Below, one piece after another: positions 56,531 through 64,000 of a stretch of 64,000 bases of DNA (position 1 is its first letter; each line of letters starts with the position of its first letter). The translations under genes were made by a program, and so were the position numbers. This DNA is from Ulva prolifera (taxonomy: Eukaryota; Chlorophyta; Ulvophyceae; Ulvales; Ulvaceae). Below the pieces are notes generated by a model. It searched no databases and was not told the origin of the DNA. It saw only the letters and a program-made list of their open reading frames with translations. Where the stretch lies: contig CM041201.1 in NCBI GenBank assembly GCA_023078555.1, positions 7,695,172 through 7,759,171 on the forward strand. The letters run 5' to 3'.

Positions 56531-56835
56531 GGTATCGATGAATGTTAGCGTTATGTCTGTTTATGGTCCTATTCAGGGTGCCGTTGGCCAATGTCTGTGC
56601 GCAGACACGGCAGGCATACCACTGTTCTGCCGGCGCTCAGACCGCGGTCATAAGCGCAGGCATCATTAAGCTGTCTCGTAGCACATTGTTATTAGATACA
56701 ATTCGAGTAGTTTGCTTATAATGATCAGCGCTGGGAAAGCGAACGCGTTCGCTTATTTTCTCGACCTGTCGGCTTGCGAGCCATCCCATCAGTTAGTTGC
56801 TGCGCGCGACAAACAACTGTCTGTCCTAATGCAGG

Positions 56836-58389
56836 ATGTCTCTCTCTAACGCCAACTGTAACGCCAACTCTCCTCGAGAGGAGATGCGTGACGATGCTGA
56901 CCAGCAGCCTCTCGTCAACAAGGACGCTGACCAGCAGCTCCCCGTCAAGGAATAGCCCGACGGCATGTTACTCCGTTGTGGACGAGTTATCCGACCACGT
57001 CCCTCTTCCCACACTGGACACAGCAGCCAGCAGGTGTCTTTTCCCTCTCATGTTGTGAACGATCCTGGTCACACTGAGTCTTTCATATCACTCGAAACGT
57101 TGACCGAAGCGCTGCGTGAATCTCGGGGACGTAGCGAACCTGATTTGACTAAAGGAAAATTGCGTGAATGGAATTTCAAGACCGAAAGTTTCGTTGCGTA
57201 CGAGCAGAAAGTCTTTTTGTGGTTAGGCCAATTCGAGTTGGATCATTTGCTGCAGCACGCACCGTCTGCGGACGAGCAGCGTGTTCATGCTAGGGCGAGG
57301 ACACAGGTCCTGATGTCTTTGCCTGACGCGGATAGGACGACTGTCTATCGCATGTCACACCTGTGTGAAGCATGGTCTTACTTGACTGCAAAGTACAGAC
57401 CTAGCACTGAAGCCGAAATCCACAGATTGTGGAGTCGGTTTAATTCTTTGTCACAAAACAATAGAGATGTTGCGACATATTGTGGTGATGTGATGAGTGT
57501 TTACACTCAACTGGAAGCACTAGGTGCTGATGTGGGCCAGCGACGGCTTCGATTGAAACTTTTAGAGGTGGGGGAGGAGTTCAACGCTGTGCGCGGCGAA
57601 GTACAACACTCCTCCCCTCATGTGATCATATCACGTTTAACTGAGCACGCTGACTTGCTCAAACAACATCGGCAGCTGCAGGCTAGGTCTGGGGCGCCCG
57701 CGGGCAAACCAGGCCATGGCTGGCGCAAGCAGCCCCGTGGTGATGGTCCTGTGGTCGCCGCTCTCGCGGCTGGCCAGGCTCCTCGCGAGGAGACCAGGAC
57801 CTGTTTCTTCTGCAAGAAGAAGGGACATTTGCGTGCGAACTGCCCCCAACGCAAACAGGCTGCGGCCAAAGATGTTTGCACTGTAGAAATGCCTGACAAG
57901 TATCTGCAACCAGACGCGTCTCTGCCCTGGAACATTATTGTTGATAGTGGGTCGGACATGCACATAGTAGGAAATCGTGAAATGTTCACTGAGTACGGTC
58001 CATGTCAGAAAGTTGCCAATCTCGCGGGACCAGGGCAGCTTTCTATCATGGACAGGGGAACCATTCAGGTGAACCTGGGTGCTTACGTAGACAAGTATGG
58101 GAACAAGCATCCGTTAGATGTGGAAATCCCTGGCGTATACTATGCGCCTGAATGTCCGTACAACCTGCTCAGCACAATGGGTCTCAGACATGAGCAGATG
58201 TTCCTAGATACGCGTAGAAACGTGTTGTATGTCCCTGGTTGGGGTGATATGGCTACCGACGTCGAGGATGACGTCAAGTACCAAGAGCTTGATGTAGATG
58301 GTCATCCTGTTTTCGCGTTCAAAATGGCGGTAGAAACAAAGCCTATTCTTGTCGGTGCGCCTGTCAATAGGGGGGGTAGTCTGGTCTAA
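56836..58389 (+). pseudogene. gag: copia gag-protease, plus-strand arm
   Basis: The ATG at 56836 is followed by an in-frame TAG at 56953, after which the frame is open to 58387. It holds a capsid region (LTEALRESRGRSEPDLTKGK), the zinc knuckle CFFCKKKGHLRANC (C-x2-C-x4-H-x4-C) and the protease motif VDSGSDMHIVG. An extra G in a G-run near 58375 shifts the frame relative to the minus-strand copy and ends it. A small deletion follows, and homology stops at 58438, before integrase. Confidence 0.85.
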
Positions 58390-58438
58390 CCAGCGCATTG
58401 AGGATCAACAGCAGCGGCATCATGTGGTGGTCGCGGCC

Positions 58439-59836
58439 TGATGAATCGTTGTGTCATGATGATTGTTTTGGCCTTCCGATCACGCATGATCTCTGTGCCA
58501 AGTGCCCATGCAAGTTCACCTAGGCCCCTGCCTTCGAATTTCGTGAGAATGACATCGACAAGTTCTTGCAGCCCCGCAGAGCTGCTGAAAATGAACAAGT
58601 CATCGACTCACAAGAAAATAAAACAGCGACCAGATGTTCTAACATACAGTCCGGGATCACTTTGTGCGCACACAAATCCCATCTCAGCTAAGACCTTTAT
58701 CAAAGCTTTATGCCACTCGCGAGCAGCTTGCTTCAGGCCATACAAGGTTTTATGCAATCTCCATATATGTGCTGTCCCGTCAGTGAAGAACGGGGGCTGT
58801 TCAACTGTTAGAACACTTCTTCCTCTAGCTCACCATTCAGAAAAGCGCACTGAATGTCTATGTGCCTAATCTCTAAATCTTCCTGAGCAGCAACTGACTG
58901 CAACACACGCAGTGTCGCATAACTACTAACAGGAGACCAGGTCTCGAAGAAATCTATACCTTCTACCCGAGAAAAACCACGAGCTACATATCGTGCCTTA
59001 TACCGCTGAATCTCACCAGCAGGCCCACGCTTGATCTTGAGCACCCATTTGCCCGAGATAGCCCGTTTGCCCGCAGGCAGATAGCACAACCCGAAGGTCT
59101 CGTGCTCACCCAGTGCATCTACCTCATCCTGCATGGCACGCAGCCATGCATCCCTGTCAGCACTCGCGAGTGCTTCCTCCAAAGAAGGCATATCAGGGTC
59201 AGAGGCCTTCTGCTTCCTGGCGGCAGCTGCTCTGCGCGACCCACGACGCTAAGCATTCTGCTGCTCACCAGACTCCACATGCTGATGCTTCAGGCCTGCA
59301 CAGGACACTCCACAGTCAGCCGCGGCTGATGTGTCCTGGCTGCAGCCCGGAGCGTCAGTTGCAGCTACTGTTTCACTACTAGCAATGTCAGAATCCGCAG
59401 GCTCATGCATGTGTACAGCTGCTACATCCGCAGCCAATGGAACAAGGCGTCTACGTACAAGAGGATTGATTTTAATACGGGGTAAGGCAGCTGGAATGGC
59501 CCTCATCTCGTCAGGCAAATCAACCCCAACCGCGGCTGAGGGGTCCGGGACCTCTCCCCCTAATTCGGACCCGGTCTCCACCTCATCCGGCTCATCCTCC
59601 CAGAAGGGCCTCGGCTCCTCAGCTCCTCGCAGAGGCTGAGCAACTACTCCCGCGTTAGACGCTGAGGCCGCGGCCGAATTACTCCCAGAGCGGACCCGCT
59701 GAGCCTCCAGATTCTGATGGGCCGCAGGCTTGTTCATCATATGAAATGGTGTAGTCCATGCGCTGTTCATCGTCGTCATCATAAACGCCAGGACCACCGT
59801 CGTCCTCATCCATGTCATCATCAGACGCACTGACAC
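58439..59836 (-). pseudogene. pol: copia RT region, broken, minus-strand element
   Basis: Reading leftward: linker (59836-59249), an in-frame TAG near 59250, RT start SLEEALASADRDAWLRAMQD, ISGKWVLKIKRGPAGEIQRY, RHIDIQCAFLNGELEEEVF, a stop and frame change near 58810, then KTLYGLKQAAREWHKAL and VDDLFIFSSS. The tyrosine codon of the catalytic Y-V-D-D is a TGA. RT is cut at 58439 and RNase H and the 3' LTR are absent. Confidence 0.85.
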
Positions 59837-62543
59837 ACACTTGAACAGGATACGCAGCTTCTACACCAGGGTCATGCAACACAGCGTTGCACGTGACAAC
59901 GTACTGCGCAGTCCGAGAGGGCACAACGATAGGGTGATGCACTTCACCACGTGCACGGGGGGGGACAGGGACGTCGGGGTGAGCAGCAGCTTTGGATGTC
60001 GCACGCGTGCGATGCAAAGCTACTCTGGCTATGTCCGGTGTGGCCCGAGCAGGATCACGCCGGATTATCTCCGCAGAGGAGCCCGCTCCAAATCGTGGAG
60101 AGTACACGTTAGGACTGGGTTCATGGTCAACCTGCCGGAATGTCATTTCCACGACAGGAACCCTACCATGACCAGGGGGGGTGTGAAGCTGGTCACGCAG
60201 ACGGCGCAACACTCCCCCATCATACGTGTGCTCTGCCGCGAAAGGAGGGACATCAGCATCAGTCACACGCTCACCCTCATTGTCCCCCTCGAAAGCAACC
60301 GTGTAGGTGTTCGCAAACTCCTCAGGTTCTCTCTTGTCCACAACGGCGGACGCATCGTACTTGCGTACGTGCCGGATCATCTGATCCGCAGTGCACATCA
60401 CTTGACGCACAACAAAAACCCTACCCCCAGAAACATCCTGGGCGTACACACGCTGCATGCTGGGGCCTAACCCAGCCCCGACCCAGTATGCAGGCACGCC
60501 CCGGGGGGACAACTTCCGCAGCTTGTCATCCCTAGGGTATGCATACACCTCAACCCCCCATGGACGCTGCTGCCGCAGCAGATCTTGGAACACCTCAACG
60601 GAGGTGTCTCTGAAAAAGGCCATGTAAGGAATGATATCCTTATCACAAGACCGCACTAAAAACTCATCTAACTCTGTCGTCGCAAGTAACTTGTACTTGC
60701 GTTTCTCCTCATCCCTCAACTTATCGCGCTCGGCCTTTTTCATGCGTTTTCCCTTCCCCAGGCTCTTCTCAGCTTCGTCAACGTCCGCAGACGCATTGAC
60801 AGCATGCTGAGCTTTCAGGCCCTTGAGGATGCTCGCCAGCTTGTCATGGTACAATGCCGACGATGGCGTGAGATTGTGACCATGGACAACACTGGCGAGG
60901 CATTCTATCCACAGGAACAGAGGTAGGCCGCTCGCGAGCAGCACAGCACGGAGTGACTCAAAGGCCACTCCGATCCTCCTCTCGATCATGCCATTACAGC
61001 GATGAGCGGCTGTGGGGGTCAAGCGGTGAGTGATGCCACGACGCTGGAGGTAGAGTTTTAAGGCCGCGACCATGAACTCTCCCCCTTTGTCTGTGTGTAG
61101 GATGCGCACACCCGGTTCACCTGGCTTCACCACATTCACCCGAATGCGTTCAATAATATAAGAGATCATGGCCGCAGCCTCACTCTTTTTGCGCAGACCG
61201 ACCACGAAAGTATAACGGGTAAAGGCACACATCACAAACAAAACATATTTCACACCACCAATTCCTACTGGAGAGACATGACCAGCTAAATCGGCATGCA
61301 GTTGCTCGCCAGGCCACTTGGCCTGGCCCATGAGCTCACGATCATTGGCAGAGAAGTTACCCGCAGGCACTTTGCCAATCCTGCAGCCGTGACACCGATT
61401 CCCTAATGGCTCGGAATCGACATCCAAATTCAAATGACCATAAAATTCACTGTTAGACTGCATGCGTTTAAGAACCCAATTGGACTGATGAAAGGACAAG
61501 TGTGCTAGAAAAGCAGGTTCCAGCAAGTATGCATCATGTGGGACCTCAGCTCCCCCAGCATTGGGCCGCTTCAGGTCAACGGCCGCGACCGCCACATGAT
61601 GCCACTGCTGTTGATCCTCAATAACTGAGGTCGGACTGCTCTGGTTAGACCAGACTACCCCCCTATTGACAGGCGCACCGACGAGAATTGGTTTCGTATC
61701 TACTGCCATTTTAAAAGCAAAGTCAGGATGACCGTCCACATCTAATTCCTGATACTTGACGTCATCTTCTACGTCAGTAGCCATATCACCCAGACCAGGA
61801 ACATATAACACATTTCGACGCGTGTCTAGGAACATCTGCTCATGTCTAAGACCCATCGTGCTGAGCAGGTTGTACGGACATTCAGGAGCATAGTATACAC
61901 CAGGGATTTCCACATCTAGCGGATGCTGGTTCCCATACTTGTCCACATAAGTACCCAGGTTCACCTGAATGGTTCCCCTGCCCATGATAGAAAGCTGCCC
62001 TGGTCCCGCGAGATTGGCAACTTTCTGACATGGACCGTACTCAGTGAACATTTCCCGATTGCCTACTATATGCATGTCCGACCCACTATCAAAAATGATG
62101 TTCCACGGCATGGACGCGTCCGGCTGTGGATACTTGTCAGGCATTTCTACAGTGCAAACATCTTTGGCCGCGGCCTGTTTGCGTTGGGGGCAGTTCGCAC
62201 GCAAATGTCCCTTCTTCTTGCAGAAGAAACAGGTCCTGGTCTCCTCGCGAGGAGCCTGGCCAGCTGCGAGAGCAGCAACCACAGGGCCATCACCACGGTG
62301 CTGCTTGCGCCAGCCATGGCCTGGTTTGCCCGCGGGCGCCCCAGACCTAGCCTGCAGCGACCGCTGTTGTTTGAGCAAATCAGCATGCTCAGTCAAACGT
62401 GATATTATCACATGAGGGGAGGAGTGTTGAACTTCGCCGCGCACAGCGTTGAACTCCTCCCCCACCTCTAACAGTTTCAATCTTAGCCATCGCTGGCCCA
62501 CATCGGCACCTAGTGCCTCCAGTTGAGTGTAAACACTCATCAC
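59679..62543 (-). pseudogene. pol: copia gag C-terminus, protease and integrase, minus-strand element
   Basis: A 954-codon open frame holds, in order: zinc knuckle CFFCKKKGHLRANC, protease FDSGSDMHIVG, the pre-integrase HHCC zinc site (AHLSFHQ ... CHGCRIGK) and the integrase core with Asp in HADLAGHV, Asp in LHTDKGGEF and Glu in NGMIERRIG, the D,D,E triad in usual spacing. After it comes a charged segment (KSLGKGKRMKKAERDKLRDE) and a long linker. It is separated from the gag N-terminus by one TGA at 62547-62549, and its frame is lost near 59700 before RT. Confidence 0.9.
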
Positions 62544-62549
62544 ATCACC

Positions 62550-63197
62550 TCAATATGTCGCAACATCTTTATTGTTTTGTGACAAAGAATTAAACCGACT
62601 CCACAGTCTGTGGATTTCGGCTTCAGTGCTAGGTCTGTACTTGGCAGTCAAGTAAGACCATGCTTCACACAAATGTGACATGCGATAGACAGTCGTCCTA
62701 TCCGCGTCAGGCAAAGACATTAGGACCTGTGTCCTCGCCCTAGCATGAACACGCAGTTCGTCCGCAGACGGTGCGTGCTGCAACAAATGATCTAACTCGA
62801 ATTGACCTAACCACAAAAAGACTTTCTGTTCGTACGCAACGAAACTTTCAGTCTTAAAATTCCATTTAGGGAGTTTTCCTTTCGTCAAATCAAGTTCGCT
62901 ACGTCCCCGAGATGCACGCAGCGCTTCGGTTAACGTTTCGAGTGATATGAGTGACTCAGTGTGACCAGGATCGTTCACAACATGAGAGGAAAAAGGCACC
63001 TGCTGGCTGCTCTGCCCAGTGTGGGAAGAGGGTCGTGGCCGGACAATTCGTCCGCCCCGGAGCAACATACCCGCAGGCTGTTCTCCGTCAGGGAGCTGCT
63101 GGTCAGCGTCCCTGTCGACGAGAGGCTGCTGGTCAGCATCGTCACGCCTCTCCTCGCGAGGAGAGTTGGCGTTAGAGTTGGCGTTTGAAAGAGACAT
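62550..63197 (-). pseudogene. gag: copia gag N-terminus, minus-strand element
   Basis: The ATG at 63197 opens MSLSNANSNANSPREE and continues through LTEALRASRGRSELDLTKGK and LPDADRTTVYRMSHLCEAWS to the TGA at 62549. That TGA replaces a cysteine codon present in the plus-strand arm. Apart from this stop it is continuous with the 954-codon frame, so the element was recently near intact in gag-integrase. Confidence 0.85.
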
Positions 63198-63504
63198 CCT
63201 GCATTAGGACAGACGGTTGTTTGTCGCGCGCAGCAACTAAACCGGTGGGATTGCTCGCAAGCATACAGGTTGAGAAAATAAGCGCACGCGTTCGCTTTTC
63301 TCAGCGCTGATCATTAAAACAAGCTTCTCGAATTGTGTCTAACAACAATATGCTACGAGAAAGCCAAATGATGCCTACGCTTATGACCAAGGTCTGAGCG
63401 CCGGCAGAACAGTGGAATGCCTGCCGTGTCTGCGCGCAGACTTTGGCCAACGGCTTCCTGAACATGACCATAAACAGACATAACGCTAACATTCATCGAT
63501 ACCA

Positions 63505-63856
63505 TGTCAGAAATGCTACATCCTTTCGGGTCAGACGCGCAGTCTCAGTTCAGGTCACATCAAGTCAGCCAGTGGTTCCATACCTTCTGCGCACAGAGGT
63601 AGAACCGAGGAACAATTAAAACGGGGAGATGTTAATACCGTGAAACAGTAAGAAGAAAAGGTTACAGATCTCAGTGTGCACATCCTTATGTGCACACTGA
63701 ACACTCAAGGTTACGGCGGGAAACCCTCGCAGGATCTCCCTCACTACATCGAGACAATCCCGGCTGGCGGCTTACCCCTGCACTGGATCCGCGGATCGTC
63801 CGTGCATGGGTGCACCTGTCACCACACTGCTGCCCACAGGCTCATGCATTGTGACA
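63505..63856 (-). mobile_element. copia 5' LTR, minus-strand element
   Basis: Reverse complement of the LTR at 56177-56530 with few changes (352 bp). Its outer end CATGCATTGTGACA is at 63856. Its inner end abuts the primer-binding site (ATTCATCGATACCA at 63491-63504). Confidence 0.85.
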
Positions 63857-64000
63857 CTAGGAGGAGCGAGGACTGAACGCAGACATGTCTGTGCAGGGTC
63901 GCGAGCAGCAGCATGGACACGGCAGCGGTGGGTCATGATGATGTGGTCATGCCCCGCAAAGAGATGCTCGTGCGCAACCTCACTGCAGGGTGGCCCGTGG
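63857..64000 (+). CDS. Start of second copy of the 2,162-aa gene (partial)
   Basis: From 63859 the sequence equals 4977-5110 with three substitutions. The ATG is at 63913 (MDTAAVGHDDVVMPRKEML) and the frame is open to the window end. In the frame upstream of this ATG the copy has GAC-TGA where the first copy has GAC-CGA, supporting the ATG as the true start. All three differences are CG in copy 1 and TG or CA here. Confidence 0.75.

Larger units (their letters stand above)
56177..63856. mobile_element. Fold-back pair of copia fragments with 2.26-kb inverted arms
   Basis: The left arm (56177-58438, plus) is LTR, leader, gag and protease. The right part (63856 back to 58439, minus) is LTR, leader, gag, protease, integrase and part of RT. 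The left arm and 61581-63856 are inverted copies, separated by 3.14 kb of minus-strand pol. Neither element has a 3' LTR or RNase H. Flanking bases (TGGCT on the left, CTAGG on the right) are not a target duplication. The flanks correspond to unit-copy-1 positions 2911 and 4976, so about 2.06 kb of target is missing. Confidence 0.8.

Noticed and set aside
56177-63856. Single complete copia element
   Set aside because: The two LTRs point towards each other and there is no 3' LTR or RNase H; it is two 5' fragments joined.

Overview
The window is nuclear DNA of a eukaryote. Coding blocks are GC-rich exons split by short GT-AG introns with pyrimidine-TGCAG acceptors. Ty1/copia LTR retrotransposons are present, much of the DNA is non-coding, and there are no bacterial operons. 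The intron style and a protein built of SBP-like zinc modules (SBP domains are a green-lineage family) make a green alga or related alga the best guess, but the species is not identified.

Left part (1-15.8 kb): a repeated gene-bearing unit. It opens with tandem copies of a repeat called R here, which carries a GGCGGGA palindrome. Decayed exons follow (one resembling the end of an APE-type endonuclease domain), then an unknown gene U (2.6-4.84 kb), then a 12-exon gene at 5027-13893. All exon phases of my model for that gene agree, giving 2,162 codons with five tandem Cys/His modules in the middle. A cluster of GC hairpins (14.28-14.49 kb) and another R copy (15.45 kb) close the unit.

Middle part (16-53 kb): a deleted copia element, a solo LTR, a broken copia pol of another lineage, a possible 1.36-kb TIR element, tRNA-like Pol III relics and long stretches without supportable genes. 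Coding-like islands that I cannot name lie at 28.2-29.1 (+), 31.3-35.3 (-), 36.6-37.8, 39.3-41.7 (+), 43.2-43.7 (+), 47.8-49.06 (+) and 49.4-50.0 kb (-). Several short segments recur in pairs, so part of this is old mobile DNA.

Right part (53.6-64 kb): a second copy of the left unit in the same orientation. It runs R, nuclease-like exon and first part of gene U, and then a 7.7-kb fold-back pair of copia fragments (56177-63856) replaces about 2 kb of the unit. The first codons of a second copy of the 12-exon gene then begin at 63913 and leave the window. The window thus shows two copies of a repeat-associated multigene unit, one largely open and one broken by retrotransposons.
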